A stretch of 20,979 nt of DNA from Rhodocollybia butyracea (taxonomy: Eukaryota > Basidiomycota > Agaricomycetes > Agaricales > Omphalotaceae), in NCBI GenBank assembly GCA_015501585.1, contig JADNRY010000944.1, positions 1 to 20,979 on the forward strand. Direction: 5' to 3'. Of this stretch, positions 8,443-19,200 are shown piece by piece. The notes under the pieces are model-generated. The model was given only the letters and a program-made list of their open reading frames with translations, did no database searches and was not told the DNA's origin. Position 1 is the first letter of the stretch. Every line of letters starts with the position of its first letter. A program made the position numbers and the translations under genes.

Positions 8443-11400
8443 ATGACCATCAACGCTAATATCGACGATAATATCGTTGCTAGTGCTAAATATCTTGCCG
8501 CTCAGTTTACGGACTCCCCTTCGATGCAACGTACGTATCAACCTACGTTCATGACTCTCATCTTGGGCAATGAAGAATGGAAAGCCCTCGCACGCGATGC
8601 CGATCTTAAAGGAGAGCTCTGGGCAAGAGGTAAGCTCGATTGGCGTCTTTCAAATTCTGTGTTGATCGCACGAATGCAGTATCCAAACTTGATCTTGTTG
8701 ATATTTTTCAGCGGGTTGAAGGTCTCGAAAACAGCAAGGCCCCCGACACAGATAGCTTCTCCCGAGTTAGCATTTCAGCTGTTTCACTCCATGAAGAACT
8801 TCTAGACCCCATTCAGGCAATCGAAAGATTTGTAGATACTCTGAAAGAGCCAATGAAAAATTTTGTACTATCGGACCAGCTACCAATCTGGAACCCACCG
8901 GAATCTTGGGCTGGGATGACGGCAAACGAGATCGCAGAGATCTCAGAGCACATACGCAGTCTTGCTATCCCTGCCCGCTCGGACAACCCCGACTGTCCAG
9001 ATATGCTTCTACACGATCTTGGAAAGTTGACCAATACTGGAGTCTCCCAGCTGATAGAAACTACCTTTGCGCCCGATAAACAACCATGGTTAGAGTCATT
9101 TCCACTATCGCCAGTTGAAAGTTGAAAGATTAATTATTTCCTGAATTTAGTTTACTCATCAACACATCTGGTTCAGGCAAAACTCGGGCTATGTTAGAAG
9201 GACTCACTCGGCAATGGGGGTTTTATTTTGTATGCTCTGATGACGAACACGGCTCCAGAGACCTGTCCTATGTGATTGATCACAGCCTACCAGAGAACAG
9301 AGAGTTCATCTCCATTCCGTCTGAGTCCTTTGATGAAGGTCGTTTGAGGCAAAACCAACAACTTGCAGCACAGCGATTCTTCGAGGTGTTGCTTTCACGC
9401 CTTGCAGTATTCGATCTTTTCCTTGACGTGTTGTCTGGCTTAGCAGCCGACCTGGATTCAATCGATTACCGCAAAATGTGGCTCCTGTTACAAACTGAAC
9501 CCTAAGCTTGGGGATACACCAGACGTCTTCTTAGACTTCACACTATTTCTTATCACTCTCGGCGCAGACAAAGAAGGCCTTTCCTCCTTAGTGAAAGCTT
9601 ATACAAAGCGAATTCTTTCTCGGCTTGGTCTCAATCCACTTCGTCTGGCAATTGTGTTGGACGAGTCTCAGCATGCGGCGATGTCACACATATCATTTTT
9701 CATGTCTGCCTCTAATTTCAACAAAATGCGACATCCTAGGCCAGTCCTACGAGAATTAGTTAGGGCGTGCTTGGCGTTTTTCCTGAACTCAGAGCAGGGT
9801 TACCGAGTTGAACCGAAACTCATCATTACCGGAACTGGGCTCCATAGAGGTACAGTAAGAGAAGCCATTGCCTCATCGGCTCTCAAACACGGTAACTTCC
9901 TGTCTGTGTATATCGTTGACGGTCTAGACGACGAGAAAAAACATCGCCAGTATCTACAAAGATATCTTCCTCCAAAGTTATTGGAATCCAAAGCGTTCGA
10001 ACACCTCTTTGACAGAGTTCATCATTGGCTTCGTGGGAGGTAGACATTTCCTTTCCAAGGAAACCGGGTCATATCTGATATTATTGACGATAGATATCGT
10101 TTCACTGCCGAGTATATATCATTGCTTCTCCAGGATGGATTCCGAAGACCACACAGAATTCTAGGAGATTACATCAAGCATGCGATAGGCTGCATGCCCA
10201 CGGATATCTGTGCCACAGGAGCCATAAACCGTGAGGATAGATTCTTCGACCTCTTTCCAAAAATATCTGTCTTCCCTTTTGATTTCAAACAACTAGAGCG
10301 TTTATCAGGTAATATCAACCCAATCTCTAGTACACTCGGTGCTTACTTTGAGTTTACTGTGATTAGACAAGAATGGGCCTGAGGTTGAAGTCCTCGTTCG
10401 TTATGCTTACGACTATCTCCTGGGGAGCTCACCTCCCCACAGTTTTACATTACGTGAAATAGCATTTGTTCAGTATGGTTTCGCTCGATACACTCACGAA
10501 ACCGAGGTCGTACAAGTTGAAGATACGCTCCAGCCAGTGGAAGGGAAATCTAACCTTTCATCGGACCCTAAAATTCACGTTTCGGAACCTCTGATACTTC
10601 TTGCTCTGGCATTATGGTCGAATCGCAAATACAATTACGAGAGACCCGGTCGGTGGAAGACACGTTCATTCCTTTACGTCCTATGCCAGAGCTTCTTTGG
10701 TAATAGCAGTAAACCGGAAATTGGAAATGGCCTCGAGAACTACATTGCTTACTATCTCATTGCCGTTTTGGGGAAAAAGGAGGGATGTCGACTTGGAGAC
10801 ATTATGAACTTTCACCGCAAATCGAAACTCGCGGATCGAAAGGCCCAGCTTGCCGCCGTTCACATTCTTCGCGATGACCAAGCTCCCAATGGGTCTTCTA
10901 TTTTAGATCAGGTTAAAGTACCCACAGCTGCAGATCACATCTCCCAAGGTGTAATTAAGTCCACTATCCTTCATGAAGAGGGCGTCGATCTATCCCACTT
11001 CACGGGAGCACTAGGCCGAAGAGTCGAGCGAGCGGAACAACTAATGGAGTGGTTGCTATTCCGTCACCGCAACGCAATTTGCTTTCCCGATAGAAACTTT
11101 GGACCTGATCTTATGTTTGTGCTTAAACTTCTTGGTGATGAGCCAGGGACCAAGCCAACATACATCTGGGTTGTAGTTCAAAGTAAACAGCGCTTGAAGG
11201 AGCCGGAATTGGACAAGAGGGATCTTGTGTCTTGTTTGCACACAGTCACTCCGTCGTCTTTTTATTTTGATACTAACGGTAAAGTAAGCATTTTGATACT
11301 TAAAAATGTGAAGAGTATTGACTTATCGTTTCCCTTAGCCGTATGCTCCCAAACGCCTTCCTAAATTGCCGGCGAAAGTTCTTGAAGCAATGTCATTTCT

Positions 11401-11950
11401 TCCTGATCGGGAGACTGAATTGGCTGGTAAACACAGTCTCCTGCGAGTTATAGGTGCTTTTCCAGCCCCCGCAAACCTCGGACGAATTTTCTCTGTTAAT
11501 GACGATGACGATGACGATGACGATGATACCAGCGATGAAGACTGGCAGCGTGTAAAGGCCGTCAGGCCTGATATCCAGGACCCGGACATGGATAATCACC
11601 CACTTGCTACCCTTTCCATAACAAAAATGCTAAATGTAATGGACGAATTCGAACCACTCGGCAAGGGGTCAGCTTTCCTTCGAAATCACACCGAGGCAAT
11701 GCGCTTGTCGAATGCACGAGTACGAGTGAAAAAGAGAGCAAAACAAGACGGGAGAAAGAGGGGAGGTAAGAAGGAAGCAGATAGTGGCCTGCGCAGGTCT
11801 CGAAGGGTAATAAAGGTCAAGCAGGCCAAGCAGGAAGCAACGAAGAGGAAGGAGGACGCGAAAAAGCCGACGCAGGTGGGTCATAAGAGAAAGAGAACCG
11901 GGGAAGAAGATGACCACCCTCGCAAGAGGGCAACTAGAAGAAAATCGTAA
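8443..11950 (+). CDS. CR-type (Crinkler-RHS) P-loop NTPase fused to an apparently intact REase-fold nuclease, copy C
   Basis: Model: exons 8443-8629, 8680-9088, 9151-10039, 10094-10308, 10367-11283 and 11339-11950. The first four introns match A and B in place and phase; the fifth is specific to C. Walker A is GSGKTR (9170-9187) and Walker B is LAIVLDE (9645-9665); the NTPase domain ends at WLRGR. The nuclease follows: a helix with AEQLMEW, then GPDLMF (Asp at 11107) and VVVQSKQ (Gln at 11179, Lys at 11185), a PD-(D/E)xK pattern in its Q-x-K form. Next come a D9 run and a strongly basic tail (GHKRKR, RKRATRRKS), typical of nuclear proteins. About 1075 residues. One break: the frame shifts by one base in the A-run at 9492-9494, between the Walker boxes, and total length is one base over a multiple of three. 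That could be real decay or a sequence error. An in-frame ATG also exists at 8398. Confidence 0.82.
11501..11527 (+). repeat. GAY microsatellite coding for nine aspartates
   Basis: Alternating GAC/GAT codons within the last exon of copy C give a D9 run followed by TSDEDW. Such a run can change length by slippage. It lies between the nuclease domain and the basic tail. Confidence 0.85.
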
Positions 11951-12380
11951 CTTGGTACACGGTCCAGGTTGTCCGTTTATTTATTTATGTAGTGCTCTTT
12001 CTTTATTGAATCCGATGTTCATGATAATTTGGTCAATACGACAGCTCAGCGCTCAACTGTTGTCTCCAGTAAGAGCAGTCCGTCATGGAAAGGAAGAATC
12101 AAAAAAACTCAATGTTAGTACAGTCTCACAGACATAAATGCATTGCGCATAACGTTTAAAACGAGTATATGGAGACTCCAATTTCGTAGTGACAGTCACA
12201 GATACTGGAAAGGGGGCACGTGCTGTAATGATATCATTCGTGACATGGAAAATTTCAAGCCATCGATTTGCTCTGAGTCTCTGGCACAGGGCTGTACGTC
12301 TCTTTCTTTCTTCACGACCACTAACATCATCGTCTCGACCATCTGGTCGCCTATAGATCTCTAATTATCAACTAATCGCA
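11951..12380. promoter_or_regulatory. Intergenic region: 3' end of copy C and promoter of ARB1
   Basis: No convincing gene. A CACGTG E-box-like hexamer lies at 12217-12222, about 160 bp before the ARB1 start. A pyrimidine-rich stretch (12298-12315) precedes the start, as in many highly expressed fungal genes. I see no clear TATA box for ARB1 and no terminator that can be named. Confidence 0.4.
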
Positions 12381-14924
12381 ATGCCATCTGCATCGAAGCA
12401 AAAAAGACTCGCCGAGAAGGCTGCAAAAAAAGCATCTGGTGGGGATGCTTCAACAGCCACAACCACTCCAACAGGCAGCGTAAACGGATCTACTGGTTTT
12501 AATACCCCAATGACCAGCGTCAGCGCCGCCACATCTTCTGAAGATTTGACCAACATGGCAAAGTTGAAAATCGCTACGGACAGAAGTGCATCTGGTGTAC
12601 TCGTTTCCGATGTCAAGGGCCGGGATATCAAGATCGATCAATATACTCTCAGTTTTCACGGACGATTGCTAATTGAAGGCGCTGAAATTGCACTCAACTA
12701 CGGTCAGCGGTATGGTCTGCTGGGGGAGAATGGATCAGGCAAGGTATTTACTAGAATTATATATTGTGTGTGTCTGCTTATACTTGGAAAAGTCGACCTT
12801 CCTTCAATCCATCGCCGAGCGCGATATCGAAATTCCTGACCATATCGATATCTACCTCGTTCGAGGTGAAGTCGAGCCTTCTTCCGGTGAACGCTGTCGA
12901 CTTCATCGTCGCTTCCGCCAAGGCAAAGGTCGAGAAGTTGGAGAAATACATTGAAGAACTATCAGTATCAGATGACCCAGATTCCGAAGTTGCCTTGGAC
13001 GCTGCTTATGAAGAATTGGAGGAGCTTGACCCTGCGACTTTCGAAACGAAAGCAGGGAGTATCCTTCATGGTCTCGGTTTTAATCAGGAGATGATGAAGA
13101 AACCTACAAAAGACATGAGTGGTGGTTGGAGAATGCGTGTGGCTCTTGCCAGGGCGTTGTTTGTAAAGCCCCATGTTTTGCTGCTCGATGAACCTACCAA
13201 TCACTTGGATCTCGGAGCCGTAGTTTGGTTGGAGGCTTACCTATCAACTTATAATCATATTTTAGTTATCACATCTCACTCTCAGGTAATCCCTCGTTAC
13301 TATTTGAATAATTTCCCTGCTAATGACCTTATAGGATTTCATGGACAGTGTTTGCACCAATGTCATGGATCTTACATTCAAGAAAAAGCTCGTTAGTCCT
13401 GTGTAGCACGCTGTCATCGTCATCTTACTCGTCTATTTAGGTCTACTATACTGGAAACTATACTACATACGTCCGTACGAAAAAGGAAAACGAGGTCAAC
13501 CAGATGAAGGCGTACAATAAACAACAGGATGAAATACAACATATCAAAAAGTACGTTGTCCACATTCGACTGAACTATCCCGTCTAAACCTTTCGCCGCA
13601 GATTCATCGCGTCCGCTGGTACTTATGCTAATCTTGTGCGCCAAGCAAAAGTCCAAGCAGAAGATTCTTGACAAGATGGAAGCTGCGGGTCTTATTGAAA
13701 AGATCGAAGCACGTAAGGCAACCTACAAGATCACTTAAAGTGAAATTTGCTCACTTTTCTTTCTAGCGAAACTCCTGCGTTTCAACTTTGAGGATGTTCG
13801 CAAGCTTCCACCACCGATCATCGCGTTCGATGAAGTCGCATTCTCATACTCGGGCAAGAAGGAGGATTATCTGTATAAAAAACTCAGTTTTGGTATTGAG
13901 TGCGTTTCATTATTTTTACCTTATCATGGATTAGATTTATAAAATGTCCATAGCATGGATTCCCGTATCGCAATTTTGGGTGCGAACGGAGCTGGAAAGT
14001 CCACCCTTTTGCATCTGATCACTGGCGCTTTACAAGTATGTCGCTTTATTTCTTTTTTTTCTAGCCCTCATTTTAACTTTAATTTTACAGCCTGTCGAAG
14101 GCACTATATCAAAACATGCAGGTTTAAAGCTCGCCAAGTAACTCACAACACTCGGCGGACCAACTACCATACGACAAGTGTCCCATTGGTACTTTGGACT
14201 GATCTTCATGCAACCTGCCCTCTATTTATACATCGTTTCTGTAGAATACTTCCAATCTCTCTTCCACGAAAAATTCCCGGAGAAGGACACGCAGGCGTGG
14301 CGAGCGCAGCTCGGTCGATTTGGACTGAGCGGCGCCCACCAAAACAGCTCCTATCAAGCAACTGAGTGACGGTCTTCGTAACCGGTGAGCTTTTTCTTTC
14401 TGTTTGAGATGCAAGAATACTAATGAACATGTCCAGCGTTGTGTTTGCGCAACTAGCTATGGAGTTTTTCCTCATATTTTACTACTGGGTAATGCATTAA
14501 TGTCCAAATGAAGCTTGATACTAATTTATTGTTTCTAGATGAGCCCACCAACCATTTGGATATGGAGTCGATCGATGCTCTTGCCAAAGCCATCAACGAG
14601 TTCGAGGGTGGAGTGGTCATCGTGTCGCACGACTTCCGTATGTTACCGTTTGTTCCATTGTGCATCAATTTCCTCTAATGCGTTTACAGGTCTTATCTCG
14701 CAAGTCGCTCAAGAGTTATGGGAAGTGGCTGACAAGAAGATTCGTAACTTGTCCAAGGAAGATATATCAATCGTGGACTATAAGAAGAACTTGGTGAAAG
14801 CCAGTAAGTTATCCTGCCCTCTTTGCATCATGTTGTGTCTTTTGTTGATCTGCCCTCGACAGGTAACGCCGCTATTGAGAAAGCAAAGCTGTTCAGCAAG
14901 TCGGCGCCCAAGAGCAAGGCTTGA
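12381..14924 (+). CDS. ARB1: ABCF-family ATPase ARB1/ABCF2, ribosome biogenesis factor (reading frame broken at several homopolymers)
   Basis: Model: 13 exons, 12381-12743, 12793-13285, 13335-13391, 13441-13550, 13602-13712, 13767-13899, 13954-14035, 14091-14188, 14245-14384, 14437-14488, 14539-14637, 14690-14803 and 14863-14924, with introns of 49-59 bp. It is a soluble twin-cassette ABC protein with no membrane span. The lysine-rich N-terminus ([16 protein letters not shown]) and RDIKI...SFHGRLL are typical of ARB1. Cassette 1 has Walker A GENGSGKST across intron 1, signature MSGGWRMR and Walker [12 protein letters not shown]. Cassette 2 has GANGAGKST, signature LSDGLRNR and a second DEPTNHLD, then VSHDFRL. 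About 635 residues, close to human ABCF2 (623) and yeast ARB1 (610). Yeast ARB1 is essential for 40S and 60S assembly and export. The frame is broken near 12880, 13647-13650, 14140-14141, 14341-14344 and 14465-14469; codons on both sides are family-like, so assembly indels are the likely cause. Confidence 0.95.
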
Positions 14925-15288
14925 GCGGGCTTGTTTGTAGTACGTACACGTTCATTATTATAGCGATGCTAGTTTGGTATTCTTCATCTACATATCTGTA
15001 CAATGTACAATGTACGAAGATCTCTTGTTCACGTATATTTAGAAGCGCTTTGCATTTCCGTACCTTTAGACTTTTATGCACTAATGACAAGCTTGAAACG
15101 GATGCTGGTGGCCTGATCCTTTCAGGGGACTATGCCTCAACCCCACTCGAACAGCTTTTTCAACAAGTACAGTGATGGTGTTATCTCCATACTTCTTGCG
15201 ATGGCATACATACATCTTGTTCAATGCGTTTATACAGACCAAAAAAGGGTTGAACGCTGAGCCTTTCTAGTGGACTATAGGCTACTAT
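14925..15288. other. Intergenic region downstream of ARB1
   Basis: This 364-bp stretch holds the presumed 3' UTR of ARB1 and non-coding DNA up to the mobile element. A short tandem repeat of ACAATGT occurs at 15001-15013. No gene, RNA gene or clear poly(A) signal could be supported. Confidence 0.4.
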
Positions 15289-15683
15289 AGGGCTGTTCAA
15301 TTCTAATCGCATCAAAAATCGCGAGTGCTCACAATTCACTCAAATGAGAGCCGACGAGTGCCACCCTCACCAACCCTGACCAATAACCAGATGCGCCCGG
15401 ACCTCCGCGCCCTCACAGTTTGGCTTGTTCTTACTTTTTTGGTAGTACCCATGCCCTAAGTAATGTGTAGGGCATTCAACAGAGATGAAAATGGTACGAA
15501 TTAACTAAAAAGATTATGTCCTCCTAGTACCTACAGCCTCCTAAGGCTCGACGAGTCCAGTCATTGCTTTGACATTGCACCTGATATAAGCATCAGGTGG
15601 CATCGTCGGCCTCCCATTTGATTGAATGAATTTGAATCGTGAGCACTCGCGATTTTTTGCCGCGGTTAGAATTGAACTGCCCT
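15289..15683. mobile_element. 395-bp MITE-like non-autonomous DNA transposon with long terminal inverted repeats
   Basis: The left end (AGGGCTGTTCAATTCTAA...) and the reverse complement of the right end (AGGGCAGTTCAATTCTAA...) match over about 47-50 bp with few differences, including a shared AAAATCGCGAGTGCTCAC block. TAT flanks both ends (15286-15288 and 15684-15686), fitting a 3-bp target duplication, as PIF/Harbinger elements make, although those usually use TWA. The interior has no coding frame. It sits between the 3' ends of two convergent genes, a tolerant site. The superfamily is uncertain. Confidence 0.8.
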
Positions 15684-16202
15684 TATGAGTCACAGTGCTG
15701 GGATTATGCTCATTTTCAGGAAATCAAGTATGTTCCCAAATAAGGATTTCTGGTCGAATGGTAGAAATGAATCCTTGTAACAAATGTTCTATCAGCGAAC
15801 CTCCTAGACTGTATAGCTAGCTAGTTAACGAACCTAGTACTACTAGTGGTATAGTTATAATCGCAGTGTCCAGTTAGTACCCAGATAAGCTAGTCAGCAT
15901 AAAGCACTGCTGGCACCGCTAAAGGGAAGGTTGTATTATATTAAAGCATCCAAACGACGAACGATGAAAGCCAGATAGATCCTGAAACTATACATAATTA
16001 ACTAATGAGGGTATATATATACAACCAGATGAAAAACGATAAAGATGGCTTGATGAACCATCTTGCCAAACTGCAGATAACAAACAGATATAGCTTGTAG
16101 TGGTGAATATGCAAAAATTCAATGAGGGCCAGATAGAAGTATGAGAATGCATATATGGATGACTGTGAGATGATGAGGAAAACAAACAAGCAACGATTGG
16201 CA
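15684..16202. other. Intergenic region between the MITE and the 3' end of the Upa2-like gene
   Basis: This 519-bp AT-rich stretch is the presumed 3' UTR of the minus-strand Upa2-like gene plus spacer. It holds only simple sequence such as GCTAGCTAG near 15818 and TATATATAC near 16012. A short tRNA-like TGGTCGAATGGT near 15751 has no matching arms. No gene could be supported. Confidence 0.4.
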
Positions 16203-19200
16203 CTAGCTTTTATGCCACCATCCATCACTGTCAACAGTAGGTGCCAAGGACACCGTACTGGGTGTAGGCGAAGCCATGGACGATCGCGGATATTGCATGC
16301 GTGGTTGGGGTCCGCGGCTGAGGGATGATGGATACTTTCCTGATGGCGCGTGTACAGTGCTGGTTGGCGTTTTAGGTTCGTAGCGGCCGTTCTGTGGGGT
16401 TGCGGTTTTAGGGGCGTGAACCGAATCCCAGACTGATGTAGAATTGTTGGGAGGCGTGATACTGCGAGGCGTGATACTTCGGGTGGTAGGCGTTCGATCG
16501 TTGGGAGTAACAGATCGGTCAACAAGCACGGTACTTGCACGAGAATCCGGACGAACAGGGTAGCCGTTGGGTACGTTAGCTGATTTCAAGTAAGTAGGGT
16601 TTCTGAAAGCTGTTTTGGCCTTCTCGAGCTCGACTTGCAACTGCCTGGTCTTGGTTTCCAACGCAGATATTTCTTCACGAAGTCTGGCCTCACGATCCTA
16701 GTATAAGACCTTATGAGCGTGGAACTTTTGGCTCATACTAAAGAATCACAAACCTTTGATAAACGTTCATCAGCTTCCCGGTCCTCCAGCTGCATCTTCA
16801 CGACGAGGTAATCGGCATCAAGCTGTGAGTGAGTCTGTTCTGCCTGCTCCAACTGAGTTGTCGTTCGTTCCAGCTTGGCTTCGCTTTCCTTTGCCCGCTT
16901 CTCCCATTCCGATGCTCGAGCTTGAGACTGAGAAAGGCTCTGCTTGATAGTGCTGACAGCCTTCTCGTTGGCTGCCGAACGGTTTTTCTTGCTCCTTAAA
17001 TCGCTTCTGCAACGCAGCGTGTTTCTCCCTCCAACACTTTACTGCGATCTCGGGCACGCCGAAGCTCGTTTAGTTCTTCGTTGTCTGCTTGACCAATCAA
17101 ATTTGTCAGCTGCTCTATCTGTTCCGAAGTGCGGCGCAAATCATCCCAATGCGTCTGCTGAGAAAACCAAATAATCGTACTGCTTCTGTAGCGAGGAATA
17201 GGAATACTCGGCATTCTCCTTATCTCGGACGGCAAAGGTCACTTTAAGTTCTAGTGAGTCAGCCTGGAGAAAGAATATCATGGGTAAGAATATGACCAAA
17301 GATAAACTTTCCATACCTTTGCTTTCAAGCTTTGTTTCTCAGACATTAAATCCGCGTTGGCTTTCTCCAAGGTAGCGATTCTGTCCTTGTTAACCTGAAG
17401 TAGCCACGTCTGATGCCTGTAGTCTTCCCAGAGCCTTTGTCAAAGCTTCTTCCAAATTGCTACTTTTTTCTTCGATATTAGAGACTTCGGAAGAATTAGC
17501 GTCTACAGCGGCCTGCAATTCCTTCGCATGTGCCTTGAGCCTCTCGCGATCAGCCTCGAGGATGTTCAGCTTCTCACTCAACATATCCTTCTCAACGCGT
17601 ACCTGCCCATGCGCACCACGGGCCTTATGCACTTGAACCTGAAGTTCCGTATTTGATTTACGAAGATCTTCCAGTTCGCGTTTAGTCTGATCGCGGGAGA
17701 GAATAAAGTCAGAGTGAGAGTTTTGGAGGACCGTTGTCGCGGCAAAGATTGAATCCGGAAGGGATGATATTCTGGAGAGCAAGTCCTTTGAGAGTTGGAG
17801 TACTTCGGTACTGTGGCCTGCGAGACTCTGTTGGACAGTGGCGATATCTCCTAGTATGTTCTTGACATCAAGGATGTTTTGGTCGGCTTTTGCGTTTCGG
17901 TTTCGCTTGAGGTGATAGCTTTCTCGGCTTCGAGGGTAGCGTGAACTCTTTCAGGCAAAGCCCTTACAAGTTCGACGATATGTTGATGAGAACTAGATAG
18001 ATCAGACTGGTGGCCAGCCAGCGATTTCTGACCTTCCGCAATGTTGGCCAGATCGACTCCCCAAGCCTCAAATGGATCAAGGAGTCGCGAAACGTTCTCC
18101 GTAACTTTGCCGGTAATGCTTTCGACATTGAAAACCTTGTCGCGGACAGCAAGACGAGAGTCAAGCCTTTCCACTACAAGATCGGCCACTTGCTCTTTGA
18201 TTTCGAAAGCATCAATGGGTGCAATAGCTTTTCGAACTTCAGCAGTAAGTTGTAAAGCTATAGCAGTGGTATCAATAGAAGGAGAATATTGCTGTAAAAC
18301 GGGAAGGAGAACGGGGAGTAGACGATCCACTATCAAATCTGCAGTCTCTCTCTTATCCGATGCAAGGTCGATAATCTGGGAGATATGGGGTTTGACAGCT
18401 TGAGTGAGTTTGTCGGTGAGGAATTCATAGTCCACGGCCTCTGGACGAATGGCGTTGAAGGCAGGATTCAAGGCAGACACAACAGCATCGACGAGCTGGT
18501 CATGCTCTCTGGAGGGTGCGCCGCGAGCGATTGTCTCCAAACGTGTCGATAGCTCTGACACAATCTCCACCACTGCATTGATAGTACGTGATGAATAGTG
18601 CTCAAAAGCCTGAGAGAGATCTGGCTGAGAGCTGCTATCGACGCTCGCAACACCGCGCAACTGCGCTTGCGTCTGGAAGGAATTTAACTCTCCCGCCACC
18701 AACTCGAGTATTTTTGTATGGCCTTGCTCAACCACGTCTTTGATCAACTCAAAGTCCATTTCGCCTCGAGCATCGATATGGATTCATCCAGTCCTCGAAC
18801 AGCGCTGTCAGCCAGCTGAGTGCGGAACAACGACACAACATCAGAAATCATTTCCTCAGCCTTGGGAGTAAGACCTTGCTGGATGCTGGTGTTGGATATC
18901 GAGGTCTGAAGGCTTCGCACCAAACCAGACAATTTTTCGTCCAGTAGTGTTGAGAGTAAATCCTCCAAACGTCTTATTTCAAGACGAGTAGTGAGATCCT
19001 TCGCCACCGGACCTGCGAGCGACGACGCCTCTGACATGGATTCTAATGAAGAACCGGGAGATCGAGTATCATACCGCATGTTCTCGATGTTATCTGGTAA
19101 CGAAGATCTTCTTCTAGCATGAGCTTGGAGCTTTCTTGCTGACGCCGTCGCGAACACATCCTCCTAAGAAGCAAATATCAGCGATTGAGCCGATAAAATC

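Noticed and set aside
9487..9522. A 36-bp intron in copy C that would remove the frame break
   Set aside because: It does not restore the needed frame, is shorter than any other intron here, and has no equivalent in A or B.
14178..14475. Separate short genes inside the ARB1 region on either strand
   Set aside because: Plus-strand pieces are exons of ARB1 cut by introns and frame breaks; minus-strand pieces are shadows.
15750..15810. tRNA-like sequence (TGGTCGAATGGTAGAA)
   Set aside because: No cloverleaf, no proper B box and no acceptor stem pairing could be found.
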